DNA of 45,631 nucleotides, from positions 1 through 45,631 of the forward strand of contig JAGAAS010000021.1 in NCBI GenBank assembly GCA_017615125.1, written 5' to 3'. The stretch's first letter is position 1, and every line of letters begins with the position of its first letter. The stretch comes from Bacteroidaceae bacterium (GTDB lineage Bacteria > Bacteroidota > Bacteroidia > Bacteroidales > Bacteroidaceae). The notes under the pieces were generated by a model. It saw only the letters and a program-made list of their open reading frames with translations. It was not told where the DNA came from and searched no databases. Made by a program: the position numbers and the translations under genes. Shown piece by piece: positions 1 to 8,225 of the stretch.

Positions 1-158
1 CCAAGCGTGACAGTTGTGACAGTTCCAATTAGAAAAAAAGAGGTATGCACACTCCTTCTATTCCTTTATAATTAATTAATATTTAATTAGTTAAATATAT
101 AAAGAGAGAAGTGGATACCCTCAAAAAAATAACTGTCATCTGTCACAACTGTCACGCT
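1..158. repeat. 19-bp perfect inverted repeat flanking an AT-rich core
   Basis: Positions 4-22 read AGCGTGACAGTTGTGACAG and positions 140-158 are its exact reverse complement. Each arm contains the nonamer GTGACAGTT or its complement in tandem or near-tandem. The roughly 117 bp between the arms are very AT-rich at 60-105. The pair could form a long stem or offer paired protein-binding sites. The element touches the window edge, so further repeats may lie upstream. Its function is not known; a link to the P-loop gene remnant just downstream is inference. Confidence 0.8.
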
Positions 159-292
159 CTTAGCCACTCACTAGCCTAAAATACTATAAAACAACAAGAT
201 ACGACGTTGCTGATTCCTCTCTAGGGGGCATTGACCTACCTCAAAAAGGACAATTATGCTTCATTTTACTCCTCTAAAAGGCCCTAAATGGC

Positions 293-481
293 ATGCATGA
301 ACCCCTTGTTCCGATGATTTTCCCCGCATTTGCCGCACACTTGAGCGATGTGAAGTTCATGTACTGCGACAACAAATGGCACGAACTATGCGGGAAAATG
401 GGGCATCGGATAGGGCCTTCGGGCATCGGAAAGGCTCAATTGACACATCTTATTGAAGCGGTGATGCGCACGTTCCGCTAA
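293..481 (+). pseudogene. Remnant of a DUF3987/VirE-like P-loop protein
   Basis: This is a 62-codon open frame that looks like an internal piece of a larger protein. The residues around HLSDVKFMYCDNKWHE and the glycine-rich GPSGIGKAQLTHLIEAVMR resemble the P-loop region of DUF3987/VirE-type proteins common in Bacteroidales. The Walker A lysine is followed by Ala rather than Ser/Thr. The frame is stopped upstream by TAA at 275-277 and ends right after the P-loop, so any parent domain would be cut on both sides. There is no signal peptide and no clear promoter. The family assignment is from memory of the motif only. It could also be a chance open frame. Confidence 0.35.
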
Positions 482-942
482 AACGGACATCCTCTCCAGC
501 CCGACTGACAACTCTTCCTTTCCAAAGCTCTCGCTTCTGTTCTCTCTGCCCTTTGACTGACAGGAGAAAAAAGGAAACAGCAACTTACAATTCGTAACTT
601 GTCAAACTGCCCCGAGCAACCCCGATATTTGCGCGCTTAAACCCCATGTTTGCCTTTCAACCCCTGTTTTCTTTTGCCAAAGTGCCATTTTAACTCTTGA
701 AAAGTCCGTTTTCGCACCCTTTCTTCCTCACTTTCAATTCAAAAGAAGCAAATTTTGCTAGGAGAAAAAAGATTTTTCCCTTCTCGAGCCGGTCGGCTGG
801 AGAAGGGAAAAGAGGGACTGTAAGGACTTTAAGGACCTTAAAACTCTGCTAGGCAGATACCCCATTCACCAAGCGTGAAAGCACTGATTCACCAGGCACA
901 TAGTGCCGATTGGCCAGTTAACCAGCAGCGGCTTCGCCCGCC
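482..942. other. Non-coding stretch with one strong hairpin
   Basis: I see no gene here. The one clear structure is a hairpin at 779-808, where CCCTTCTC pairs with GAGAAGGG and GAGCC with GGCT. Its outer arm CCCTTCTCGA is one of the words of the dispersed modular repeat family seen elsewhere in the window. Downstream are short direct repeats of the type AAGGAC at about 820-840. The stretch lies after the stop of the minus-strand acyltransferase gene, so the hairpin could also help end that transcript. Confidence 0.5.
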
Positions 943-2049
943 CTACACCTTGAGGAAGACTTTCTTCTTGTAGAGGAAGTAGAGGAACAGCCACCAGACG
1001 ATGATGTAGCAGACGTTCCAGACGACGGGCTGGACGGACTCGGAGAAGAGGGCTACGGTGCCGTCGAAGAGTCGGTGGGTGGCGCCGTCGAAGAAGGCGA
1101 AGCGCTGGGCAAGGTAGATGGTGATGGAGTTCATGCCTATGACCACGAAGAAGAAGTCCCAGCCGCGCCACTTGAGCACGTCGATGATGAAGTAGAACAG
1201 GGCGAACATCACCAGCGAGTAGCCTGCCACCGCACAGACGAACGAGCTGGACCAGAGGGCTTTGTTGATGGGATAGATGAAGTTCCACGCCCAACCGAGC
1301 ACAGCAAAGGTGACACCTGCCAGGAACAGGAAGAGGGCTTTCCTGTAGGGGGGGCAGCGCTTGTCGCTGAGCTTGACGAAACGCCCGGTGAGCATGCCCA
1401 GCAGGGCGGTGCCGATGGCGGGGATGGTGGAGAAGAGGCCCTCGGGGTCGTACTCGGGACGGTAGCAGTGGGCGCCGAGGAGGGTACGGTCGATGTAGCA
1501 GCCTATGTTCCACTCCTTGCTGAGGGGATCGGCACCGGCGGGAGCGCCGGGGGCGATGAGGAGGACGTTGCAGAGCCAGTAGCCCACGAGGAGCACGACG
1601 ACGATGGCGGCCAAGATGCGCACATCCTTCACCGAGGTGTAGATGAGAGCACCGAACATCCAGGCGAGGCCTATGCGCGAGAGCACGCTGCAGAAGCGCA
1701 GGGTGTCGAAATGGAAGTTGAGCAGCCCGTTATAAAGCAAGCCTAAAAGCACGAGCACCAGGCCACGACGGATGATGCGCAGGTAGATGCTGCGGCGCGA
1801 CTTGCCCTTCTCCTGCTGACGCTCAAGCGAGAAGGGGAACGAGATGCCGGCGATGAAGAGGAAGAGGGGGAAGATGGTGTCGTGATGACGGAGGCCGTCC
1901 CAGGGGACGTGCTCCATGTTGTCGGCAATGACCTGCCAGAAGTGGCTCTCGGGGAAGCAGTTGGCGATGGCGACAAGGAGGGCAGCGCCGCCGCAGATGA
2001 AGAACATGTCGAAACCTCGCAATGCATCGAGTGACTCAAGTCTTTTCAT
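943..2049 (-). CDS. DUF5009/HGSNAT-like membrane acyltransferase
   Basis: This 368-residue multi-pass membrane protein starts MKRLESLDALRGFDMF, the opening typical of the DUF5009 / heparan-alpha-glucosaminide N-acetyltransferase-like family (COG4299, NagX-like). The HHDTIFPLFLFIAGISFPFS segment at about 54-73 is also characteristic: a conserved histidine pair just before the second membrane segment. About ten hydrophobic helices can be counted. Family members are thought to move acyl groups across the inner membrane onto sugars; the substrate here is unknown. It is the last gene of a minus-strand string and sits 27 bp after the phosphodiesterase gene. The DNA is noticeably richer in G+C than the rest of the window. 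Confidence 0.85.
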   Translation of the reverse strand: MKRLESLDALRGFDMFFICGGAALLVAIANCFPESHFWQVIADNMEHVPWDGLRHHDTIFPLFLFIAGISFPFSLERQQEKGKSRRSIYLRIIRRGLVLVLLGLLYNGLLNFHFDTLRFCSVLSRIGLAWMFGALIYTSVKDVRILAAIVVVLLVGYWLCNVLLIAPGAPAGADPLSKEWNIGCYIDRTLLGAHCYRPEYDPEGLFSTIPAIGTALLGMLTGRFVKLSDKRCPPYRKALFLFLAGVTFAVLGWAWNFIYPINKALWSSSFVCAVAGYSLVMFALFYFIIDVLKWRGWDFFFVVIGMNSITIYLAQRFAFFDGATHRLFDGTVALFSESVQPVVWNVCYIIVWWLFLYFLYKKKVFLKV

Positions 2050-2076
2050 GGGGATGAGGGGAATGAGGGTGAAACA

Positions 2077-2889
2077 CTATTGTTTTTTCGGGCTTTCCAA
2101 CAGGCTGCGCGCCACGTCGGGACGGTCGGTAGTGAGCTGCCCGATGCCCATATAGAAGAACACCTGCATGAGGGAGTCGTCGTCGACGGTCCACACATTG
2201 GTGCACATGCCCGCTGCGACAGCCTCCCGCAGCCAGGTGCTGTCGGTGAGGAACACGTTCTGGTGCGTGTCGATGCCGCTAATTCCCTTCTCGCGGAGCT
2301 GTGAGGGACGAATATCGGAGCCGAGGTACTGGACGGTGAAGCCCGGAGCAAGCTGCGCCAACTGCTCGCAGGCATGCAGGCTGAAGGAGATGAACATGAC
2401 ACGCGAGGGAGAGAGCAGCCCGTAGCGCTCCAGCGCCTGCAGCGAAAGGGCGATGGCGATGTCCTCCACCTCGGGGGTGCTGTGCTGCTTGAGCTCAAAG
2501 ACAAGCTGCGTGGCGGGATAGTCGACAGCCGCCAGCAGGAAGCTGTCGAGCACGGGGATGGGCTCGCCGTTCGCCAGGCGCACGTCGGCAAAGTCGGCAT
2601 AGGGATGCTCCTCGATGACCTTGCCGTCGATCCAACGGTCGTGGAACACGAGGAGCACGCTGTCGGACGTCATGTTCACGTCGAACTCGGAGCCCTCGAA
2701 GTGCTCCTCCCCTGCCTGACGGAGGGCAGCGATGGAGTTGCGGGCATAGCCCGACGCCTCGCAGTTCCAGTAGCCGCGGTGGGCTACTATCGCCGTCGTC
2801 GGCACCTCGGCCTTCGGCTTACAGGAAAGGAGACAGGCGGTTGCCAGCAGGCTACACGCGACGGATAAAAGGATGGTACGTTTCTTCAT
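2077..2889 (-). CDS. Glycerophosphodiester phosphodiesterase family lipoprotein
   Basis: This 270-residue protein has a signal peptide ending in a lipobox-like Cys near residue 20-23, so it is probably a lipoprotein. Motifs of the GDPD TIM-barrel family are present: AHRGY (His37, Arg38), GSEFDV with the metal-binding Glu68/Asp70, and VFHD with His83. These correspond to the family's catalytic histidines and metal ligands. The enzyme would hydrolyse glycerophosphodiesters or a related phosphodiester in the periplasm or at the cell surface. It lies 15 bp after the PD40 lipoprotein gene and 27 bp before the acyltransferase gene, so it is probably co-transcribed. The substrate is not shown by the sequence. 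Confidence 0.88.
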   Translation of the reverse strand: MKKRTILLSVACSLLATACLLSCKPKAEVPTTAIVAHRGYWNCEASGYARNSIAALRQAGEEHFEGSEFDVNMTSDSVLLVFHDRWIDGKVIEEHPYADFADVRLANGEPIPVLDSFLLAAVDYPATQLVFELKQHSTPEVEDIAIALSLQALERYGLLSPSRVMFISFSLHACEQLAQLAPGFTVQYLGSDIRPSQLREKGISGIDTHQNVFLTDSTWLREAVAAGMCTNVWTVDDDSLMQVFFYMGIGQLTTDRPDVARSLLESPKKQ

Positions 2890-2904
2890 AGTGTATATGG
2901 TTTA

Positions 2905-4422
2905 TCAGTTATCGTCTCTTGTCGGCAACGGCTCGGCGGAGAAAGGCTCGGCGGGAACGTTCTTCCTGAGCCGCCCGATGACGCGGGCGTCGAAGGGCAC
3001 GGGCGAGCTTCCCAGGTCGGGGATGTTATAGGACTTGAGGAACAGGCGGTCGTGCTCGGGGTTCCTCTGCGGCAGCTGGAAGGGACAGCCCACGCGCCCC
3101 TCTTCGTCGACATGCGCGAACCAGATGCGCCCGTAGATGCCGTCGCCCCTCTTCGAGGCGAAGGCTATCCACCGCCCCGTGCTCGACCAGCTGTGATAGG
3201 ACGAGGAGGCATTCGCAGCGAGTTGCGGCAGGGTGTCGACAGCGCCCGTCGTCATATCCATCATCTGCAGGGAGGTCTCCCTGTGCCAGATGGGGAAGGT
3301 GCCGAAGGCGGAGCGGCAGAAGAGCAGCCAGCGCCCGTCGGGGGAGAGCTTGGGGAAGGAGGCGGAGGCGGCGTTGTCGTCCCCGCTCCAGACGGTCTCG
3401 ATGCTGTCGCCCCAGGTGCCTGTCGCGGGAGAGAAGGCGATGCGGGCGATATCGTAGTGCAGGCAACTCACGCTGTCGGGCAGCTCCGTGCGGGGGGCGC
3501 GACAGAAGTAGACATACTGCCCGTCGGGGGAAAACGTGGGGAACGTCTCCAGCTCGTCGGAACCCGACACCAAGGGGGAGAAGAGCAGACGGTCTGCGTC
3601 GAAGTCGGCAACCAGCAGGTCGCTCTCGCTATCGTAGACCTCCATGCGGTTGCTGCCCAGCATGCGCAGCGAGGGCAGCACCACGTTGTACGAGAAGACG
3701 CCGTAGCGCCCCGAGGGATGCAGGTCGCCATAGGTAGCAGCCACAGGCATGCTGTCGGTCTTGAGGGTGAGCTTGCGGAGAGTGCCCTCGCGGTTGAGGA
3801 TGGTCCCCCCGCCCTTGCCGCGCAGGTGGAAGAAGCTCAGGTCGCCGCGCGCGCCAGCGTGGGTGTGGCAGTTCATACAGCTGTTGTCGGTATGTCGCCA
3901 GTCACTCAGCACTCGCTCACCGAAGCCTGTGATATCCCTCTCGCATATCTCCACGCGGTGCCACACCTCGAAGCCGGGATCGATGAGGCGGTAGGTGACA
4001 TAGGCGTCAATGCTGTCGGGAGAGACGACGACACCTCCTGTGGGGCCCACCCACGGGACGCAGCTATTGTCGCCGACGACAACGCCATCCAGCGACAGCG
4101 TCAGCCGATGGCCCTTCTCGCACGCCAGGAAGCGCTTCCACTTCTTCTCGGGGAATATCACCCGCCCCCTCCGGGCACGCGTGCTTAGGGCCCAGCGGCT
4201 CCCGCGCACCTCGATGCTGGCATGCGCATACTCGCTGCCGTCGAGCAAGAAGTTCAGCGGGGCTATATTATAGGGTATCACCACGTCGGACTCTTCGGGC
4301 GTGCCGACTGCGGCACTCTCCCCCGCCCCGGATGTCTCCAGAGGCTTCAGGGAGGAGTGGCGGCAGCCCGCAAGCAGCAGGCATGACGCGATGACGACTA
4401 TATGCAACACCTTTCTATTCAT
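2905..4422 (-). CDS. PD40/TolB-like propeller lipoprotein with CxxCH motif
   Basis: I place the start at the ATG at 4422 (MNRKVLHIVV), which gives a signal peptide with lipobox LLAGC (Cys20) and 505 residues. The open frame runs further upstream but lacks a signal peptide there. Residues about 45-175 look like a beta-rich N-terminal domain. CMNCH at 182-186 is a c-type haem attachment motif. It is followed by WD40-like PD40 repeats with FPTFSPDGQYVYF, FPKLSPDGRWLLF and YHSWSSTGRWIAF, which suggest a beta-propeller. The start codon overlaps the stop of the preceding gene by 8 bp (ATGAATAG), so translation is probably coupled. Whether haem is really attached is unknown. Confidence 0.82.
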   Translation of the reverse strand: MNRKVLHIVVIASCLLLAGCRHSSLKPLETSGAGESAAVGTPEESDVVIPYNIAPLNFLLDGSEYAHASIEVRGSRWALSTRARRGRVIFPEKKWKRFLACEKGHRLTLSLDGVVVGDNSCVPWVGPTGGVVVSPDSIDAYVTYRLIDPGFEVWHRVEICERDITGFGERVLSDWRHTDNSCMNCHTHAGARGDLSFFHLRGKGGGTILNREGTLRKLTLKTDSMPVAATYGDLHPSGRYGVFSYNVVLPSLRMLGSNRMEVYDSESDLLVADFDADRLLFSPLVSGSDELETFPTFSPDGQYVYFCRAPRTELPDSVSCLHYDIARIAFSPATGTWGDSIETVWSGDDNAASASFPKLSPDGRWLLFCRSAFGTFPIWHRETSLQMMDMTTGAVDTLPQLAANASSSYHSWSSTGRWIAFASKRGDGIYGRIWFAHVDEEGRVGCPFQLPQRNPEHDRLFLKSYNIPDLGSSPVPFDARVIGRLRKNVPAEPFSAEPLPTRDDN

Positions 4423-5920
4423 GAGCATCCATACTTGCGAAGTGGAAGAAGAACCAATACGTCTTCCCGTATTTCTGCTGCAGACGACGGATGGCGCCCT
4501 CGCCCTCCTTGTAGAGCGTGTTATACTCGCGGAAGGCAGCGACGGTGGAAGGAGAGATGTTCCAGCGCGCCATCTCCTCTTCGGCACCTCCGTTCGCCGA
4601 GATCAAGATGAGCAGGGCTTCCTCCCAGAGGCGATGCGACTCCTGACGCGGGCAGTAGTGCGTGTAATCCTGCACGAAGACTCCCACATCCTTGTGCATC
4701 AGGTCGAAAGCCAGCAGGTACTGACGCGCAAACACGTTGTCGGGGTTGTCGTCGAGAAGGTGTACGAGCGAGCGGCGGAGGTCCAACGGGGCACGCACGA
4801 GGTCTGTCGAGGCGATCAGCGAGCGCTTCATCGTGAGCCAGCGCTGCACCTCAGGCGTCTGCTGTCCCGGCATGCGGGCACGGGCCCAGCGGCGATAGAC
4901 GAGCGTCCTTTCGAGGATACGCAGGTACTTCATGGCAGCCTCATCGTCGCCGTTGATAAGGTTGATCTCCGCCAAGCGGCGCAGAGGGCGCACACCCTTC
5001 CCCTTAGGGGAGAATATCATTCCCAGCATGGTGGAGTGCTCGGCATTGGTCATATCGCCCAAGAGGAACCAGAGCTCCCCCGACGCATAGACGATGGGAT
5101 AGGAGACCTTCTCGTCGACAGGCAGGAAGAGTCCCAGCTCGAAGGGCTGGTAATAGTCCAACATATCGTCGGAGAGACGATACTGGTTGGCAAGCCACAG
5201 ATTGCGGTAATAGGCATTGAAGCGGTTGGGTGTGGAGGCATACTTGTCGAGCAGGCGCCCCATTATGTCGTAGCGCCCGAAATAGTACTCCGTATCTACC
5301 GCCAGCATACGCTCCTGCGTCATGTTGGGCATGAAGACGCTCCGCTTCTCCCAGTCGCCCCACCCGAAGAGCCAGATGCCAGCACCCAGCAGGAGCACAG
5401 CGACGACATAGCGGAGAAACAACCCCTTCCAACGGAGGAACACCCATCGGCAGAGCAGCAGCGTAGCAACAAGTCCTATCCACTGCCAGGTGCTGCTGAG
5501 AGGATACGTCAAGCCACATTGCCTGCCTGTCTCCATCAGCACCGCACAAAGGGCTGGGACAAGTGCCCACAAACGGAGGTAGCGGAAGAAAAGACGATAG
5601 ACAAGGACACCGAGCAACATTAGCGTGAGCGCCATGATGACGGGGCCCATGTATCGGAAATAGAAGAACTGCGTCAGGAAATCGCCCACGAGGCAGCTTA
5701 TCGCCGCGGGTGCCTTCCAGTAGGCCTGCAACGCATCGGGAGCCGTCAGGAAAAGAGAGAACTGCTCACGGTGATAGAGATGATAGCGGTAGAAGAACTG
5801 GAAGAAGACAAACAGCAAGAGGCATCCGACAATCAGTATTGTCAGGCAAACCGTCTTGCCGCACCTCTCCTTAGCGGGCAGGCGTTTTGTCTCGTCCGAA
5901 GTTTTTTTTCCGCTTCCCAT
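4415..5920 (-). CDS. DUF6057-like membrane protein
   Basis: This 501-residue protein starts at the ATG at 5920; a TTG lies one codon upstream. The N-terminal half has about five or six hydrophobic helices (around residues 25-45, 80-115, 120-145 and 150-185). The C-terminal half, from about residue 200, is soluble and helical, with spaced Tyr/Leu/Ala patterns like TPR repeats. The arrangement matches what I recall of DUF6057, a Bacteroidales family of unknown function found next to PD40 lipoproteins. It is 9 bp after the small lipoprotein gene and overlaps the PD40 gene by 8 bp. A run of eight T/A bases lies just after the start codon (5902-5909) and could be prone to slippage. Confidence 0.75.
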   Translation of the reverse strand: MGSGKKTSDETKRLPAKERCGKTVCLTILIVGCLLLFVFFQFFYRYHLYHREQFSLFLTAPDALQAYWKAPAAISCLVGDFLTQFFYFRYMGPVIMALTLMLLGVLVYRLFFRYLRLWALVPALCAVLMETGRQCGLTYPLSSTWQWIGLVATLLLCRWVFLRWKGLFLRYVVAVLLLGAGIWLFGWGDWEKRSVFMPNMTQERMLAVDTEYYFGRYDIMGRLLDKYASTPNRFNAYYRNLWLANQYRLSDDMLDYYQPFELGLFLPVDEKVSYPIVYASGELWFLLGDMTNAEHSTMLGMIFSPKGKGVRPLRRLAEINLINGDDEAAMKYLRILERTLVYRRWARARMPGQQTPEVQRWLTMKRSLIASTDLVRAPLDLRRSLVHLLDDNPDNVFARQYLLAFDLMHKDVGVFVQDYTHYCPRQESHRLWEEALLILISANGGAEEEMARWNISPSTVAAFREYNTLYKEGEGAIRRLQQKYGKTYWFFFHFASMDAHE

Positions 5921-5929
5921 CAAGAGAGG

Positions 5930-6073
5930 TCAGACAGGGTCAACCCTTGGGACGTTGGTGGTGTTCCCGTTATTTGTTTCGTGGGTGGGATCGTCGCCTG
6001 TCTGCGGCTGGCAGCTGCAGAAGCACGAAGCCAGGACGAACGAAGCAAAAAGAATAAATAGAACTCGTTTCAT
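5930..6073 (-). CDS. Small lipoprotein, 47 residues
   Basis: This short gene reads MKRVLFILFASFVLASCFCS and continues through a polar tail to PRVDPV. It has a basic start, a hydrophobic stretch and the lipobox LASC (Cys17), giving a mature lipoprotein of only about 30 residues. The tail is rich in Asn, Thr, Asp and Gly and looks unstructured. The stop TGA at 5930-5932 is 9 bp from the DUF6057 start, so it is the likely operon partner of that membrane protein. I do not recognise a family. The lipobox, the position and the tight spacing are the evidence that it is real. Confidence 0.7.
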   Translation of the reverse strand: MKRVLFILFASFVLASCFCSCQPQTGDDPTHETNNGNTTNVPRVDPV

Positions 6074-6132
6074 ATCGTTTGGTATAAATTATGTTTCCAA
6101 TAACAAGAAAAGCCCCCCTCGTCTCTGCTGAT

Positions 6133-6726
6133 TTAATTCTCGGGATAAAGGCTTTTCATAAATTCCTTCAAGGGGCTCTCGACGCCCTCTGCCATCCTGC
6201 GCGTGCGGGCGACATAGGCGTTGTACATAGAGTCGCGTTTGTGCTGGAACAAGTCACGGGATTTCTCGTCGCCAGCCTCTGCGGCAAAATCGATGATGCC
6301 TCCGAGGCTCTTTATCTTGCGGTTGATCTCCTCCGTAGCCAGTTGCCAAGCCTGCAGTGTGTCGTTTCCGGCAGTTCCCGAGACTTTGCTCTCAGGACCC
6401 AGACCGACGTAGATGTCTCCCGGTTCCGTCACAATAAGCACATTAGGGATATGCACACGAGTGAGGGGTTTCACGCGGATTTCGCCTACAAAATGCTTGT
6501 AGCCCTTGAATTCGAATGTTCCGTTCTCTATTTTTGTCGAGCTGACGGGGTCTTTTTTCTCTGTGCCGATAGGACAAAGAGAAACCTCAGCCCCTTCCAG
6601 TTCGTTCACCCAGGCTGTTCCGTGAATCCGGTATTCCTCTGCCGGATCGTGTGGCGCGCGGCATCCCAACAGCATTACGGCAAGAAACAAGGCTGGAGAT
6701 AGAATATGTATGTGTGAGCGCTTCAT
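6133..6726 (-). CDS. DUF4369-type lipoprotein
   Basis: The start chosen is the ATG at 6726 (MKRSHIHILS), giving 197 residues with lipobox LLGC near residue 22; an upstream in-frame ATG would add 16 residues without a signal-like start. The mature part begins with a beta-rich segment (YRIHGTAWVNELEGAEVSLC and on to FEFKGYKHFVGEIRVKP) like the DUF4369 domain that precedes thioredoxin domains in Bacteroidales lipoproteins. A helical C-terminal half follows, around residues 115-195. No thioredoxin CxxC follows, so it is a stand-alone version. It sits 87 bp after the fucosidase gene and 59 bp before the small lipoprotein gene. Function unknown. Confidence 0.72.
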   Translation of the reverse strand: MKRSHIHILSPALFLAVMLLGCRAPHDPAEEYRIHGTAWVNELEGAEVSLCPIGTEKKDPVSSTKIENGTFEFKGYKHFVGEIRVKPLTRVHIPNVLIVTEPGDIYVGLGPESKVSGTAGNDTLQAWQLATEEINRKIKSLGGIIDFAAEAGDEKSRDLFQHKRDSMYNAYVARTRRMAEGVESPLKEFMKSLYPEN

Positions 6727-6813
6727 TTTTGTCAGATAATCAAATAATCCCAATAAGTAGTTTTTTGTTTTCAATAAGGCAGCCTGAAAAAACGAGGCGT
6801 ATTCTCTCCTTCC

Positions 6814-8205
6814 TTATTTAATATGAAACCTGAAGGCTACGGCATCCTTTCCGAGTAGGTTTTTCGGCAGGGTGACGTGCGTCTTTCCCTGCGCATCCAC
6901 ACGCCAGCGGAGCGTTTTTCCTCCGTCGAGCAGCGTTATCTTCGTTCCCTTGCGAGGGGTGTTTCCCTCCCACTCCACCGAAGCGGGAAGCAGCGATTCG
7001 TTGTCGGCACGGGTGACGATGCCGTAGAGCGTCTTTCCCTCTTTGTCGGCTGTGAACCATACGGAGTGCTCCTCGTTGGTATAGACAGGCGTCGTACGTG
7101 TTTCGTAGATAGCCTGCCCGTTGCGTTTCATCCACGCTCCAACTTCTTCGAGGATGTCAACGGAGCGCTGCTCGATGGTGCCCTGCGGAGTAGGTCCCAC
7201 ACCCAGCAGGAGACTTCCCCCTTTGGCTACCACTTCGCTGAGCATGCGGATGACGGTGGAGGGCGATTTGTAGCGCGACTCCTTCGACACCCATCCCCAG
7301 TCGTCAGTGAGGGTGATGCAGCTCTCCCAAGGGGTGTTGATCTGCCCTTCGGGAATCATCCGCTCGGGTGTCTGGTAGTTCTCGTGCTTACCGGGACAAG
7401 CCCTCTCCACAACTATCAGTCCGGGCTGGTGACTGCGGGCCATATCCACGATGCTGTCGAGCCCAATATCCTCGCGCGGAGCTGTGCACCACCCGCCATC
7501 GAGCCAGAGGATATCCACCGAGCCGTAACCCGTCATCAACTCTTCCACCTGATTGTAGACGAAGCTCTTGTAGCGTTCCCATTTTTCAGGATACTGGCTG
7601 ATGCTGTAGTTGTGGAGCCTGTTAGCTGTAGCTCTCGAAGGCCACCAGTAGTCGGGCGAATGCCAGTCGGGCTTCGAGAAGTAGCAACCTATCATCATGC
7701 CCTCGTTGCGGAAGGCGTCGAAGACATACTTCGTGACATCCACGCGCTCGTTTCCGGCAAAGCCGCTGTGGGCTACCGTATAGTCGGTTTGCTGGGAGTC
7801 CCACAGGCAGAACCCGTCGTGATGCTTCGTTGTGAACACCACATAGCGCATGCCGGCATCCTTTGCCACCCGAGCCCAGCCCTCAGGGTCGAACTGCGTG
7901 GGATTGAAGTCCTTGCTCAACCCCCAGTACCATTGCTTATACTCCTCGTAGGTGCGCGTAGTGTCGGGTGTGATCCAGTCCTCGCTGGTGATGGTCCACG
8001 ACTCGCAGATTCCCGGCACCGAGTAGACGCCCCAGTGGAGGATGACGCCGAACTTCAAGTCCTGCCATTCGTGCAGCTTCTGCACCACAAGCCCGTCGTC
8101 GGGCCAAATGTAATCCGTGCTCTGCTCGTGCACATACGACTGGGCTCCAACGGCCATACTGACAGACAAGACAGCCAACAAAAGAGGTAATCTTTTCATA
8201 TGCAT
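6814..8205 (-). CDS. GH29 alpha-L-fucosidase
   Basis: This 463-residue secreted enzyme has a signal peptide (LLLAVLSVSMAVGAQS). GH29 motifs are clear: FGVILHWGVYSVP near residue 52, VVFTTKHHDGFCLWDS near 122-136, and ILWLDGGW near 232-239, where the Asp at about 236 is the catalytic nucleophile of the family. The catalytic barrel ends near residue 345 and a short beta-sandwich follows. It would remove alpha-linked L-fucose from glycans in the periplasm or at the surface. The start could be the ATG at 8205 or at 8199. A promoter with -7 TATCTTTG lies at 8218-8225, so this is the likely first gene of the string down to 943. Confidence 0.93.
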   Translation of the reverse strand: MHMKRLPLLLAVLSVSMAVGAQSYVHEQSTDYIWPDDGLVVQKLHEWQDLKFGVILHWGVYSVPGICESWTITSEDWITPDTTRTYEEYKQWYWGLSKDFNPTQFDPEGWARVAKDAGMRYVVFTTKHHDGFCLWDSQQTDYTVAHSGFAGNERVDVTKYVFDAFRNEGMMIGCYFSKPDWHSPDYWWPSRATANRLHNYSISQYPEKWERYKSFVYNQVEELMTGYGSVDILWLDGGWCTAPREDIGLDSIVDMARSHQPGLIVVERACPGKHENYQTPERMIPEGQINTPWESCITLTDDWGWVSKESRYKSPSTVIRMLSEVVAKGGSLLLGVGPTPQGTIEQRSVDILEEVGAWMKRNGQAIYETRTTPVYTNEEHSVWFTADKEGKTLYGIVTRADNESLLPASVEWEGNTPRKGTKITLLDGGKTLRWRVDAQGKTHVTLPKNLLGKDAVAFRFHIK

Positions 8206-8217
8206 CAATTTTGACTA

Positions 8218-8225
8218 CAAAGATA
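8218..8225 (-). promoter_or_regulatory. Promoter -7 box for the fucosidase gene
   Basis: On the minus strand this reads TATCTTTG, matching the Bacteroidetes TAnnTTTG consensus, with TTTG 20 bp upstream. Transcription would start about 13 bases before the ATG at 8205. The box is the last unit of the promoter-like repeat at 8218-8340. Confidence 0.7.

Noticed and set aside
4301-5623. 440-codon plus-strand open frame
   Set aside because: It is antisense to the DUF6057-like and PD40 genes in G+C-rich DNA.
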